64,000 nt of DNA from JAFNAG01 sp050011535 (GTDB lineage: Bacteria; Acidobacteriota; UBA6911), in the NCBI GenBank assembly GCA_050011535.1, contig JBEKIX010000002.1, positions 1-64,000 on the forward strand. The letters are read 5' to 3'. This document shows, piece after piece, positions 26,178-35,719 of this stretch. Position 1 is the stretch's first letter; the number at the start of each line of letters is the position of its first letter. Under the pieces are notes generated by a model that was given only the letters and a program-made list of their open reading frames with translations, was not told where the DNA came from and ran no database searches. The position numbers were made by a program, and so were the translations under genes.

Positions 26178-26295
26178 GTGCTTGCTCTCCTATTCGAAAA
26201 ACGGGAATCGTCCAAACAAGTAATCATATTTTCACCGCGGAGGAGTGTCAACGCCCACAGACCCTAACATAGGATCGCTACCGCGCGTGGACTTT

Positions 26296-26322
26296 GACCT
26301 GGACCTGAACGTAGACCTGGAC
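26296..26322. repeat. Imperfect GACCTG/GACGTA hexamer run
   Basis: The 287-bp gap between uvrA and the next gene contains a short purine/pyrimidine run in which GACCTGGAC occurs twice, with related GAACGTAGAC between. ACCGCGGAGG also occurs twice in the gap (near 26233 and 26404). Nothing else is recognisable in the gap. Confidence 0.4.
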
Positions 26323-26464
26323 AATCGAGCCCGACCCGAACTTTCGCGTGCCTGACGTTTACCAGCCTGCCGTCTGTTTCTTGCCGTCGCTTGGAGCGCC
26401 TTAACCGCGGAGGCGAGAGTTCGCGGCTTGATCTTCCATGTGGAAATGACGTACCTTCTTTGCT

Positions 26465-27469
26465 ATGAGATCGCAGGAACTTTCGATTCGTGCAGTCACC
26501 CCCGCAATTGGGATTCCCGGCGGCGAAATCTCGATTCAATGCAGCGGATTCAAGCCGGGCCTTCCATCGGTATCCAAGGTTTTGTTCGGCACGACTGAGG
26601 CAGATATAGTTTCGGCCTCCGAGGAACGCGTCATTGTGAAGGTGCCCGAAGGCGTCCAGGGCCCGGGGGTCGCCCTGAGCGTCAACGGTGCAAAATCCGC
26701 CATGTTTCCACTAATTTTAGGCGCCCGCCTGGCATCCGGACTGCATCCGGTCGCAAATCCGGTGGTGGGCGTGGATGGCGCAATCATCACCACAATTAGC
26801 GGAGCGCGTGGACAACGGTCTCCCCGATCTTTAATGAAGGTGTCAAAGAGTGGAGAGGTGACGGCGTTTGCCTGTGAAATCATGAATCCCACGGGCCTGG
26901 CGTTCAGTCCGAGCGGGCAGCTATACATATCGAGCCGCGCTGACGGCACAGTTTTGCGCTACACCGACTTTCAGAAACTGGAAGTGGTCGCGGAAGATCT
27001 TGGTGTCCCTTGTGGAATTGCTTTCGATGCCGAAGAACGGCTCTATGTGGGCGACCGCACGGGCAAGATCGTTCGGATTGGTTCGACTGGATCGCATGAG
27101 GAGTTTGCGGCCATTCCGCCCAGCGTATCTGCTTTCCACCTCGCCTTTGATCGCAACGACAATCTGTACGTGACCGGTCCGACAGTGGCGATTCGGGACC
27201 CTGTGTATCGGATCACGCGCAAGGGAGAGGTCTCGATTTTGTTGGAAGGGTTGGCTCGGCCGCAAGGACTAGCCGTCGGCCATGATGGAAATTTGTGGCT
27301 TGCCACTGCTTATAGCGGGAAAAAGGGCATCTTTCGTTGTTCCTTGAAGCGAAAGGAGCTGATTCACTACATCGCAGGTCCTATGTTGGTTGGACTGGCA
27401 CTGGATGGCAATGACGTCTTTCTTGCTGACAACAGCTCTATCTATTGGATACAGATGGGCGGGCCATAG
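26465..27469 (+). CDS. IPT/TIG domain plus six-bladed beta-propeller (NHL/SMP-30-like) protein
   Basis: A 334-residue protein without a clear signal peptide. Residues about 5-85 read as an IPT/TIG domain (IRAVTPAIGIPGGEISIQCSG... VKVPEGVQGPGVALSVNG). From about 90 to the end there are repeated propeller blades with the pattern GLAFSPSGQLYISSRADGTV, GIAFDAEERLYVGDRTGKI, HLAFDRNDNLYVTGP and GLAVGHDGNLWLAT. Such proteins bind ligands or act as lactonase-like enzymes, but no catalytic set can be assigned. It stands alone between uvrA and an opposing flavin reductase gene. Confidence 0.8.
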   Translation: MRSQELSIRAVTPAIGIPGGEISIQCSGFKPGLPSVSKVLFGTTEADIVSASEERVIVKVPEGVQGPGVALSVNGAKSAMFPLILGARLASGLHPVANPVVGVDGAIITTISGARGQRSPRSLMKVSKSGEVTAFACEIMNPTGLAFSPSGQLYISSRADGTVLRYTDFQKLEVVAEDLGVPCGIAFDAEERLYVGDRTGKIVRIGSTGSHEEFAAIPPSVSAFHLAFDRNDNLYVTGPTVAIRDPVYRITRKGEVSILLEGLARPQGLAVGHDGNLWLATAYSGKKGIFRCSLKRKELIHYIAGPMLVGLALDGNDVFLADNSSIYWIQMGGP

Positions 27470-27527
27470 GGCAGGGTCAGTTGGGTCTTGTCAATGAACA
27501 GTGCAAACGTTATTCGATGACAGGCCC

Positions 27528-28697
27528 TTAATGCCAGTGCCTGAAGATCGTGGCGCCTAAAGTTTCCGCGAGAATGAGCGGGCTGCGGGAGAGCAATCGT
27601 GCTCGAAGTTGGGCATACGTTTGGCGTCCAGAGATCAGCCCGTCGCTAATGCGGCGCACTGTTGAGCTCCGTTCGATCATCTGAATGGCACGGCGCGTAA
27701 GCGAATCGCGAAAAATGGTTCCGCTGTAAAACCTTTCGCGCCACGCGGCAGCAAGATCAAGATCGACCCCAAAGTCGAGCCTGCACCTTTGCCCATAGGA
27801 TGCGGGTTCCCCTGACTGTACCGCCTCGCCGAGGATCTCCGCCGATCTGAGCGCAAAAAAAATACCTTCAGCTGTGATCGCATTCGCAAAACCCGCGGCA
27901 TCTCCCAACAGCGCCCAGTTGCGGCCGCAGACGCGTTGGCTGGCGAGGGTGCGGCGGCGGAGGCAGGGCACGCGCGCCGCGTAAAACTGCATATCGGCAA
28001 AGGACGCGGAGGGGTAACGCATCAGAATGAACTCCGCCACTCTGCGGCGCAGGTCGGTGGCCCGGGCATCGGCCAGGCGGCGGACGATGCCGATCGAGGC
28101 GTGATCCACTCTCGGAAAGGACCAGAGGTAGCCGTGAAAGCCCTGTTCCTGAAAAACAACCACGACCTTGTCGGGATGATAGATGCCGGGCAGATAGTAT
28201 CCCAGCGCCAGAGAAAGATCCTCTGTGGCCAGCTTGCTGGAAACGGCTGCTCGTACGGAACTAGAAGCGCCGTCCGCGCCTACCAGAAAATCGACTTCAT
28301 GCGTTGTTCCCGAGGAAACCTCGATCGCCCAGCCATTTCCGTTTGATGCGAATCGCAGGGCCCGTTCGGGTAGGAAGCGGGCACCGGCTTGAAGAGCCTG
28401 CGTGCGCAAAGCTCCGTCCAGCGCGGCGCGCGAAAAGATCTGAATGGGATGGCGGAGCGGCAATGCGGCGGAGTGACCCTGTGATGTTGTCAGTTCGACG
28501 GTTCGAATCTCGCTGTACGGCAGCCTTGTCTCCTTCAGACACGACATCGTGAGATGAGCCTTGGCGGTGATGCCGCCCCCGCACGCCTTCTCGCCGCCTG
28601 TGGAGGGGTCGAGCAAAAGGACTTCATGTCCCAGTCGAGATAGAAGCATAGCTGCGTAGGAGCCGGCGAGGCGCGCGCCGACAATGCCGACCTTCAT
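27528..28697 (-). CDS. FAD-dependent oxidoreductase of the geranylgeranyl reductase family
   Basis: A 389-residue flavoprotein beginning at ATG 28697, which places the dinucleotide fold (KVGIVGARLAGSYAAMLLSRLG) at the N-terminus as in the family; a longer ORF adds 46 residues of unrelated sequence. Other marks are the CGGG motif after PSTGGEKA, the DFLVGADGASSSVR block and NWALLGDAAGFANAITAEGI, which binds the FAD ribityl chain. Family members reduce isoprenoid double bonds in menaquinone, chlorophyll or lipid synthesis; the substrate here cannot be told. It diverges from tgt. Confidence 0.85.
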   Translation of the reverse strand: MKVGIVGARLAGSYAAMLLSRLGHEVLLLDPSTGGEKACGGGITAKAHLTMSCLKETRLPYSEIRTVELTTSQGHSAALPLRHPIQIFSRAALDGALRTQALQAGARFLPERALRFASNGNGWAIEVSSGTTHEVDFLVGADGASSSVRAAVSSKLATEDLSLALGYYLPGIYHPDKVVVVFQEQGFHGYLWSFPRVDHASIGIVRRLADARATDLRRRVAEFILMRYPSASFADMQFYAARVPCLRRRTLASQRVCGRNWALLGDAAGFANAITAEGIFFALRSAEILGEAVQSGEPASYGQRCRLDFGVDLDLAAAWRERFYSGTIFRDSLTRRAIQMIERSSTVRRISDGLISGRQTYAQLRARLLSRSPLILAETLGATIFRHWH

Positions 28698-28703
28698 ATA
28701 TGT

Positions 28704-28712
28704 ACTATACCA
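28704..28712 (-). promoter_or_regulatory. Extended -10 element abutting the flavin reductase start
   Basis: On the minus strand, TGGTATAGT ends 7 nt before the ATG at 28697. If used, transcription would begin at or next to the start codon, giving a leaderless message. No matching -35 was seen. Confidence 0.35.
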
Positions 28713-28921
28713 GACATCGGACTCCGCCGATCCGACAGTCGGCACGGCGCATTTGCGGAGGAAATGGATCGGCGGGAAACAGATTACCACGTAATTGGGG
28801 CCTCGGAGAGGGCCCTGTGTGGATGCGCGAGTCAACCAGAAGGCATGCTATGATCTTGCTTCGGACGACCGCGCCGAGGTCCGAAGCTGGATGTCTGAGG
28901 TTGGTGATCTGGGGTTCGTAA

Positions 28922-30034
28922 ATGTTCGGATTCGAAGTTCTGCGGAAAGATAAAAGTTCGGCGGCACGCTTGGGAATGCTTCACACCGCACACGGTGATG
29001 TGGAGACCCCGGTGTTTATGCCCGTTGGAACCGCGGCAACCGTGAAAGCACTTCCGCATGAGTGGCTGGAGGCGATGAACTGCGGCATCGTGCTGGCGAA
29101 CACGTACCACCTGTACTTGCGACCCGGTCACGAAGGCATCGCCAAGCTGGGAGGCCTGCACCGCTTCATGTCCTGGGATCATGGGATTCTGACGGATTCG
29201 GGAGGCTTCCAAGTCTTCAGCCATCGAGAGCTGCGGAGGATTAGTGAAGAAGGCGTCCACTTTAAGTCTCATCTGGACGGCAGCCGACATTTTCTGAGTC
29301 CTGAGAAATCCATTGAGATCCAGCTTGCCTTGGGTTCGGACATCGTCATGGCGTTCGATGAATGCACGCCGTATCCGTGCTCGCGAGCGGATGCGGAGAA
29401 GTCTATGCTCCTTTCGATGCGCTGGGCTGCGCGTTGCGCGGAACGGTGGGGAAGCGAGGCGGTGGTACCCGGGGGCATCTTCGGAATCATTCAGGGCGGT
29501 GTATTCCCGGAATTGCGGCGGACCTCGACCGATGCTCTGCTCGGCACGGGCTTCGACGGTCTGGCGATCGGAGGGCTCAGCGTTGGAGAGCCAAAGGACG
29601 TGATGATGGAAGTCATTGCAGCCACGATCCTAGGAATGCCGGAAGACCGGCCCCGCTATCTGATGGGTGTGGGAACGCCTGAGGACCTGCTCCGCTGTGT
29701 CGCCCTGGGCGTGGATATGTTCGATTGTGTCCTACCCACGCGTAATGCGCGAAATGGTTGCCTTTTTACGAGCGAGGGAAGGATCCTGATCAAAAACGCC
29801 GCCTATGCCTTAGATGAAAGGCCCTTGGATGCAAATTGTCCCTGTCTGACATGCCGCCGCTATTCGCGAGCCTACCTGCGGCACTTGTTCATGGCAGGAG
29901 AATACCTGTCCGCGATTCTCAATACCGTTCATAATGTGACCTTTTATCTTGACACCATGAGTAAAATAAGGGATTTTATTCGGTCTGATTCCTTGGGCAA
30001 ATGGCTGGAGTCACTGGAGAAACGTCCCGAATGA
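28922..30034 (+). CDS. tgt: tRNA-guanine transglycosylase (queuine tRNA-ribosyltransferase)
   Basis: A 370-residue enzyme that exchanges guanine 34 for preQ1 in GUN-anticodon tRNAs. It has DSGGFQVFS with the catalytic Asp, the substrate block GGLSVGEPKDVM, FDCVLPTRNARNG with the nucleophile Asp, and the zinc site CPCLTCRRYSRAYLRHLF (three Cys and a His). Full length for the bacterial family. It leads into yajC-secD-secF, the same order as in many proteobacteria. Confidence 0.97.
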   Translation: MFGFEVLRKDKSSAARLGMLHTAHGDVETPVFMPVGTAATVKALPHEWLEAMNCGIVLANTYHLYLRPGHEGIAKLGGLHRFMSWDHGILTDSGGFQVFSHRELRRISEEGVHFKSHLDGSRHFLSPEKSIEIQLALGSDIVMAFDECTPYPCSRADAEKSMLLSMRWAARCAERWGSEAVVPGGIFGIIQGGVFPELRRTSTDALLGTGFDGLAIGGLSVGEPKDVMMEVIAATILGMPEDRPRYLMGVGTPEDLLRCVALGVDMFDCVLPTRNARNGCLFTSEGRILIKNAAYALDERPLDANCPCLTCRRYSRAYLRHLFMAGEYLSAILNTVHNVTFYLDTMSKIRDFIRSDSLGKWLESLEKRPE

Positions 30035-30150
30035 GTTCGAGGGTCCCGGCAGGTTATGTCCACGGTTGATGGGGATCTCAGATCCAACCGGATAATCCTT
30101 CAAAACGGGAGCAGTGAAGTCACCGCTACTGGGAGGTACTCAATAGCCAA

Positions 30151-30471
30151 ATGGAATGGGTAACGATAGCGCAGCAGCAAGCTGCCCCCACGGATATTCT
30201 AATTTCGTTCGCGCCGGTTTTGATCATCGCCGTGATCTTTTACCTCCTTATTTTCATGCCTATGCGGAAAAGACAAAAGAAACTCGAGGCGATGATCGGC
30301 GAGCTCCGAAACGGCGACAAGGTGATTACGAGTTCGGGCATTTATGGAGTCGTCGCCGGGGTGAAGGATAAAACCCTGATCCTCAAAGTTGCCGACCAGG
30401 TGAAGATTGAAGTCGCCAAAAGCGCGGTTTCAGGGTTGCAGGCGCCGGACGATTCCTCAACGGGCAGCTAG
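30151..30471 (+). CDS. yajC: Preprotein translocase accessory subunit YajC
   Basis: A 106-residue inner membrane protein. One membrane segment (about 14-36, ILISFAPVLIIAVIFYLLIF) is followed by the conserved PMRKRQKK, the block LRNGDKVITSSGIYG and a short beta domain. It associates with SecD and SecF, which follow directly. Confidence 0.95.
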   Translation: MEWVTIAQQQAAPTDILISFAPVLIIAVIFYLLIFMPMRKRQKKLEAMIGELRNGDKVITSSGIYGVVAGVKDKTLILKVADQVKIEVAKSAVSGLQAPDDSSTGS

Positions 30472-30538
30472 TGCGCTCCACTGCCGGCCTGCCGTATCCC
30501 CGGAAGCAGCCCTCTAGAATCCGAGGTTAGGTACTGTT

Positions 30539-32152
30539 ATGCAAAAGAATCTCAGATGGAAGTTTCTGTTTATTTTGGCGATCATGGTGGTCTCGATCTA
30601 CCTGTTCGTAACTCCGAAACCGGGCGGCGGGATTTTCTCGCGCATCAACCTGGGATTGGACCTGAAGGGCGGCATGCATCTGGTGCTGCAGGTAGTGACC
30701 GCGGACGCTTTGAATCAGGAATTGTCCCAGGACGCCGAGCACATCGCGAACGATTTGCGCGACAAGAAAATTGCGTTCGAATCGTCTAAGAAGGGGAACA
30801 ACGGGCTCATCGTAGAAATCAAGGGAGTCGACACGTCTCAGGATAAGGACGTACGTAACTATTTGACTCCGTTTTGCGCCGGCAAGTACAACATCAGCGG
30901 TTCCATTGTGAACGGCAAGACCGATTTCGTCCTGACCATGATGCCTTCCGTGGTGCACAGCATGGAGGTATCCACGGTTGAACAGGCCAAGGCGACCATA
31001 GAGCGCAGGGTGAATGCTCTCGGCGTCACCGAGCCTATGACACAGATTTATGGCGGCAGCGGGAGTCAGGTCGACGACGAAATCATTGTGGAACTTCCAG
31101 GGGTTGATGATTTTGATCGCGTCAAGGATCTCCTTCAGGACACCGCACAGCTGACCCTCTGCATGGTCAAAAAGGACAACGGGGGCCCGTTCCCATCGCT
31201 GGAAGCAGCGATTCAGGCCAACGGCGGCAAGATTCCCGAAGGCTATCAGATTCTCGCTTTCCATGGGGATAGCGGCGACACGAATACTGAACAGTACCTG
31301 GTACTCGACTCCGTTCCAACGATCACCGGAAAGGATTTGAAAAACGCGAGGCGCAGTGCGGACAATAACGGACGCCCGGACGTGGATTTCTTTCTTACGG
31401 CTAATGGCGCCAGGATCTTCGGGCGCGCCACGGAGCAGCACCTTGGGGATCGGCTCGCGATCGTGATGGACGGCCAGGTATCGTCCGCGCCCATAATTCA
31501 AGGACGCATCGATGAGCGCGGGCAAATCAGCGGCGGCAACTTCACCGTACAGTCGGCGGAAGATCTGGCCATGCTGCTGAGAACAGGCGCTCTGCCGGCA
31601 TCGCTCGTGATCCAGGAACAACACGTGGTCGGAGCCTCGCTCGGGAATGATTCGATCCGCGCCGGTATCACGGCGGCGATCATCGGGTTCGGGCTCGTGA
31701 TCATCGGAATGCTGATCTACTATAAGCATTCGGGCTTGAACGCGGTCTACTGCCTGATTGGAAACCTGGTCATTCTGTTGGGATTCATGGGCGTGGTGGG
31801 CGCGACGCTGACGCTCCCCGGCATCGCGGGCGTAATTCTGACCATAGGGATGGCGGTGGATTCGAACATCCTGATTTTTGAGAGAATCCGCGAGGAGATT
31901 CGTAACGGGAAAACGATTCGGGCTGCGGTCGACACTGGATTCGGGAAAGTGTTTTGGACCATTTTCGACACGCATCTGACGTCGCTGATCGCCGCCGCAT
32001 TCCTTTTTCAGTTTGGCACCGGACCGATCCGCGGATTTGCCATTACCCTTACTGTGGGCCTGCTGGCGAACATGTTCACGGCAGTCTATGTGTCTCACCG
32101 GTTGTTCGATTTGACGCTGAGTCGGAGAAAATTGGAATCCTTGTCAATTTAA
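30539..32152 (+). CDS. secD: Protein translocase subunit SecD
   Basis: A 537-residue membrane protein using proton flow to pull exported chains across the inner membrane. It has an N-terminal membrane segment (about 9-25), the periplasmic P1 domain starting at NLGLDLKGGMHLVLQV, and a C-terminal block of five membrane segments with GFGLVIIGMLIYYK and IGMAVDSNILIFERIREE. It is translated 67 bp after yajC. No fusion with SecF. Confidence 0.96.
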   Translation: MQKNLRWKFLFILAIMVVSIYLFVTPKPGGGIFSRINLGLDLKGGMHLVLQVVTADALNQELSQDAEHIANDLRDKKIAFESSKKGNNGLIVEIKGVDTSQDKDVRNYLTPFCAGKYNISGSIVNGKTDFVLTMMPSVVHSMEVSTVEQAKATIERRVNALGVTEPMTQIYGGSGSQVDDEIIVELPGVDDFDRVKDLLQDTAQLTLCMVKKDNGGPFPSLEAAIQANGGKIPEGYQILAFHGDSGDTNTEQYLVLDSVPTITGKDLKNARRSADNNGRPDVDFFLTANGARIFGRATEQHLGDRLAIVMDGQVSSAPIIQGRIDERGQISGGNFTVQSAEDLAMLLRTGALPASLVIQEQHVVGASLGNDSIRAGITAAIIGFGLVIIGMLIYYKHSGLNAVYCLIGNLVILLGFMGVVGATLTLPGIAGVILTIGMAVDSNILIFERIREEIRNGKTIRAAVDTGFGKVFWTIFDTHLTSLIAAAFLFQFGTGPIRGFAITLTVGLLANMFTAVYVSHRLFDLTLSRRKLESLSI

Positions 32153-32252
32153 CGGAACTTGCAAATCGAAACGGGGTCCAATCAACGGGCGAGAGTCGAG
32201 CGACTGGCCGGTTGAGAATACTGGCACTCCGGAAAAATACTTGGAGTCGTGA

Positions 32253-33449
32253 GTGGAAATCCTTAAAAATGTCTCAGTCGACTGGTTGGGCAAGAAGTGG
32301 TACTTCTTCGGGTTCTCATGGTTTCTGCTCGCTCTGGGCGTAGTCGGCTACTTCGTCCACGGAGGGCTCGCGTTAGGAATCGATTTCAAGGGCGGCACCG
32401 TGGTAAACCTCAAGTTTAACCAGAGCCCGGATATGGATCAGATCCGCAAGGCGCTGAAGCCGGAGGCAGTCGGCAGCAGCATTATCCAACGCTACGGCAA
32501 CCTGGCGGATAACGCCGTGATCGTTCGCATGCAGCAGGTCTTTGCGGGTGGCCAGAATGCTGATGCGGGACGAAAGCAGCTGCAGACGTTGCTGAAGCAG
32601 ACCTTCGATCCCGAGCACATAGGCTCCAGCCTGATTGATTTCAATAATGTCGGCACGGAGACACTCGCAAAGAATTTGTTGGATACCGATCCTGACAATT
32701 GGGCGAGCCAGGGCAAATCCGCACAAGAGATACAGACGCATTACCGCGATCTGGCAGCCGCCATGATCAACTACCGCGACAAAATTGGCGGAGGCATCGT
32801 TGGCTCGCTGGACAATCTGAGGAGCGTGTCTGGTGTGAGTTCCGCTGTCCAGGCGAGCATGTCGAAGACGTTCTATGCCGGACCATTTGCGGTGCCCGGC
32901 AACCACAGCGTGGGGGCGGTTGTAGGTTCCGACTTGCGGAATCGTGCGGCGCTGGCTGTCAGTCTCTCGTTTCTGGGAATGCTGGTTTATATCGGGTTTC
33001 GATTCAAACCAATTTATGGAGTGGGCGCCATCGTTGCGCTCTTTCATGACATATTGATTACGTTGGGGCTGTTCGCGCTGACCCAGAAGGAAATTTCCTT
33101 GACCGTCATCGCGGCGCTCTTGACGCTGACCGGTTATTCGGTCAACGACACCATCGTGGTTTTCGACCGCGTCCGAGAGAACCTCAGGACGATGCGCAAG
33201 GAATCGCTCACGCGTGTGCTCAACCTGAGTATCAATCAGACGCTCTCCCGGACTATCATGACTTCAGGGATGACGTTTTTGTCCGTGTTTGCACTTCTCG
33301 TTTTCGGCGGGGAAGTGTTAAGCGGCTTCTCGTTTGCCCTGACCGTAGGGATTATCATAGGCACGTATTCGAGCATCGCCATCGCCTCGCCGATCGTCGA
33401 GTGGTGGTACCGGACGGCGGAGTTGAAGGCGAAGACCAGGGCGGCCTAA
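32253..33449 (+). CDS. secF: Protein translocase subunit SecF
   Basis: A 398-residue partner of SecD, longer than the common 310-320 because the periplasmic P1 region is expanded (about residues 60-220, including DPEHIGSSLIDFNNVGTE). The membrane segments hold AVSLSFLGMLVYIGFRFK and TGYSVNDTIVVFDRVRENL, the diagnostic SecF motif. Start at GTG 32253. It ends the tgt-yajC-secDF run. Confidence 0.95.
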   Translation: MEILKNVSVDWLGKKWYFFGFSWFLLALGVVGYFVHGGLALGIDFKGGTVVNLKFNQSPDMDQIRKALKPEAVGSSIIQRYGNLADNAVIVRMQQVFAGGQNADAGRKQLQTLLKQTFDPEHIGSSLIDFNNVGTETLAKNLLDTDPDNWASQGKSAQEIQTHYRDLAAAMINYRDKIGGGIVGSLDNLRSVSGVSSAVQASMSKTFYAGPFAVPGNHSVGAVVGSDLRNRAALAVSLSFLGMLVYIGFRFKPIYGVGAIVALFHDILITLGLFALTQKEISLTVIAALLTLTGYSVNDTIVVFDRVRENLRTMRKESLTRVLNLSINQTLSRTIMTSGMTFLSVFALLVFGGEVLSGFSFALTVGIIIGTYSSIAIASPIVEWWYRTAELKAKTRAA

Positions 33450-33534
33450 ACCGTGAAAAAGGCGCGTAAGATCCGCGCATTTCGAGGAGCTCTCTGCAGG
33501 GTCTGAGATTGAGGCGCACGCGGGCAGAATCTTC

Positions 33535-33563
33535 TTGACAGTTTTTACAGGCCGATATTAAGA
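33535..33563 (+). promoter_or_regulatory. Promoter candidate of the tonB-exbBD operon
   Basis: A consensus TTGACA at 33535-33540 is followed by an AT-rich -10 region: TATTAA at a 15-bp spacing or TTAAGA at 17. It lies about 70-95 nt before the tonB start. Confidence 0.45.
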
Positions 33564-33631
33564 TCGCGCTTCCGATCGGCACCGCGTATAAACCCCAATC
33601 TATGGCCCGAGGGCAGTATACGGGAGAAACA

Positions 33632-34387
33632 ATGTTTGAAACTTTAGATCAGACCACTGGCAAGGATCTAACGAGACGTCTACTGACGCTCGTGATTTCC
33701 CTTGTGGCGCACGTGATCGTAGTCATTGTGATTGTGATTTTGCCGTTGGTATTTTTCAACGTGCTTCCGGAAGGCGAGCTGTTGACGTTTTTGATCGCGC
33801 CGCCGCCGCCGCCACCGCCACCACCACCTCCGCCGCCACCGCCCTCACAAAACAGGGTCGTTCAGGTTCAGAAGGTCCAGGTGGATCCGACGAAATTCGT
33901 GGCGCCGACCGAGATACCGAAGGAAATTCCGCCACCAGTAGATGAACCGCCGGTGGTTGGAGTCAGCGGTGTTATCGGCGGAGTGGCCGGAGGAATCGTA
34001 GGCGGAACTGTCGGGAGTGTCGGAGGGGTCGCCAGCGGGTTGCTGGGTGGAGCACCGCCGCCGCCACCGCCGCCGCCACCGCGTCCCAAGAAAATCGATC
34101 CTGTGCGCGTGGGAGGGCAGGTCCAGGAATCCAAGATTATCCGGAAAGTTCTACCGGTCTATCCCGAACTCGCAAAACGCGCACGTGTGGAGGCGACCGT
34201 CATACTCGAAGTCAACGTGGATGAGGAGGGGAACGTCATCAACGTTCGTGTGCTCCGGAGTCATCCTCTGCTCGAGCAGGCCGCAATCGATGCCGTGAAA
34301 CAATGGAAGTATTCACCTACCCTTTTGAATGGAGAGCCCGTCCCGGTTGTTGCTACTGTGACGGTGGAATTCAAACTTAGCAAATAA
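33632..34387 (+). CDS. tonB: Energy transducer TonB
   Basis: A 251-residue protein from ATG 33632 (GGGAGA at 33622-33627); an ATG 30 bp upstream lacks a site. The N-terminal membrane anchor (about 17-38, LVISLVAHVIVVIVIVILPL) is followed by a run of about 15 prolines, a PTEIPKEIPPP segment, a Gly/Val-rich repeat (GVIGGVAGGIVGGTVG), a second run of nine prolines and a C-terminal TonB domain with YPELAKRARVEATVILEVNV and AAIDAVKQWKYSP. It spans the periplasm to energise outer membrane receptors. exbB follows 25 bp later. Confidence 0.94.
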   Translation: MFETLDQTTGKDLTRRLLTLVISLVAHVIVVIVIVILPLVFFNVLPEGELLTFLIAPPPPPPPPPPPPPPPSQNRVVQVQKVQVDPTKFVAPTEIPKEIPPPVDEPPVVGVSGVIGGVAGGIVGGTVGSVGGVASGLLGGAPPPPPPPPPRPKKIDPVRVGGQVQESKIIRKVLPVYPELAKRARVEATVILEVNVDEEGNVINVRVLRSHPLLEQAAIDAVKQWKYSPTLLNGEPVPVVATVTVEFKLSK

Positions 34388-34412
34388 CCCACTTGGAGGT
34401 TAGAGGAAATCG

Positions 34413-35090
34413 ATGGGAATTAACATAGTCGAACTGTGGAGTTCCATGGGCGTGGTTGCCAAATTCGTGGTAGGCATCCTTGCTATCATGTCGGCCTATT
34501 CGATCAGCATCATGATCGAGAGATGGCTTACGTATCGTCAGGCGCGCAATCAGTCGCGCGTTTTCACCCCTGCGGTTGCCGAGTGCCTGAAGGAAGGCAA
34601 AATCGAGGAAGCGATCGCTCTTGGCGAGCAGAATAACAAGAGCCATCTCGCGAAGGTTCTGATCTCCGGGCTTCATGAGCTGCAGGCTCACGCCAAAAGC
34701 AAAGAGATTCCGGGCGAGACCATTGAATCTGCCAAGAGAGCCTTGGATCGCGCAACAGCCATCGGGATTTCCGATCTGAAGCGAGGTTTGGGTGGTTTGG
34801 CGACGATTGGTTCCACCGCACCGTTCGTAGGATTGTTCGGAACGACGGTCGGTATCATCAACGCTTTCCAGGGGATGAAGACCGAGGAAACCGCTGGAAT
34901 CGCAGCTGTGGCCGGCGGTATCGCGGAAGCGTTGGTGACGACGGCATTCGGTCTGTTCGTCGCGGTTCCTGCGGTGTGGGCTTATAACGCCTTCACGAAC
35001 CGGATCGAGACCTTTACGATCGAGATGGACAACTCGTCTTCCGAATTGATCGATTACTTCCTTAAGAAGCGGGGTCAGATCGGTGGCTAA
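34413..35090 (+). CDS. exbB: MotA/TolQ/ExbB-family proton channel
   Basis: A 225-residue inner membrane protein with three membrane segments (about 12-33, 125-150, 165-195). The channel motif GLGGLATIGSTAPFVGLFGTTVG and the second helix AGIAAVAGGIAEALVTTAFGLF are typical. It forms the proton channel that drives TonB. exbD overlaps its end by 8 bp. Confidence 0.94.
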   Translation: MGINIVELWSSMGVVAKFVVGILAIMSAYSISIMIERWLTYRQARNQSRVFTPAVAECLKEGKIEEAIALGEQNNKSHLAKVLISGLHELQAHAKSKEIPGETIESAKRALDRATAIGISDLKRGLGGLATIGSTAPFVGLFGTTVGIINAFQGMKTEETAGIAAVAGGIAEALVTTAFGLFVAVPAVWAYNAFTNRIETFTIEMDNSSSELIDYFLKKRGQIGG

Positions 35091-35499
35091 ACATATATCT
35101 ACGGGCAAGGTAACCAGCGACATCAATGTCACGCCAATGGCTGACATTATGCTGGTGTTGTTGATCATCTTCATGATCACCACGCCGTTGCTCCAGCAGG
35201 GAATCAGCGTGAATCTTCCCAAAGCCAAGTTCCCGCTGGAGGCGCCAGATGCGGACTCGAAAGAGGCTGTTGTGGTGGCCTTAGACCGGCAGGGGCGCGT
35301 GTATCTGGGAAAGAACCAGACAACGGAATCTGCCCTGCTGGATGCTCTGACCAAGCGCTTTGGCGGCGGCGAGATCAATAAGGTCATGTACTTGAAGGCC
35401 GACACGGCCGTACTCTATGGGCGCGTCGTTGAGGTCGTAAACGAGTGCCGCAAAACCGGTGTCGAACGAATCGGCCTAATGACGGAAAAAGAAAAATAG
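35083..35499 (+). CDS. exbD: ExbD/TolR biopolymer transport protein (first copy)
   Basis: A 138-residue protein with a short N-terminus, DINVTPMADIMLVLLIIFMITTPL (membrane helix with the conserved Asp) and a periplasmic domain. It overlaps exbB by 8 bp, so the two are translationally coupled. Confidence 0.93.
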   Translation: MAKHISTGKVTSDINVTPMADIMLVLLIIFMITTPLLQQGISVNLPKAKFPLEAPDADSKEAVVVALDRQGRVYLGKNQTTESALLDALTKRFGGGEINKVMYLKADTAVLYGRVVEVVNECRKTGVERIGLMTEKEK

Positions 35500-35542
35500 C
35501 AGCTGCGCCGGCGGCTCCTGGAGTAAGCCTCTCGTGGGAATC

Positions 35543-35585
35543 GCGCGGTGGTGCTTTCGTCACCACGGCGCAGCAGTTTTTCTTG
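35543..35585 (+). terminator. Stem-loop with T-run between the two exbD genes
   Basis: GCGC-GGTGGTG pairs with CACCAC-GGCGC around the loop CTTTCGT (35543-35571), followed by AGCAGTTTTTCTT. It could terminate part of the tonB-exbB-exbD message before the second exbD, which would then have its own level of expression. Confidence 0.6.
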
Positions 35586-35705
35586 GGCCGGCTGGCTCTT
35601 CGCAATCGGCACGCCGAATGCTTGCTGCTTGTGCTGGCCCTATCGGCTGTGTCGTATCCACCAGTGGGTTATGTGCGGGACCGTAGTTTTAACGGCTGGC
35701 AGAAA

Positions 35706-35719
35706 GGAAGTGTTCTTCC
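35706..35719 (+). promoter_or_regulatory. Hairpin that buries the ribosome site of the second exbD
   Basis: GGAAG (35706-35710) pairs with CTTCC (35715-35719) through a 4-nt loop and ends exactly at the ATG at 35720. The left arm is the only ribosome-binding sequence for this start, so folding would lower translation. Confidence 0.4.

Noticed and set aside
30527..32098. 523-codon open frame on the minus strand inside secD
   Set aside because: It is antisense to a well-recognised gene, has no family-like sequence, and long antisense frames arise from GC-rich codon bias.
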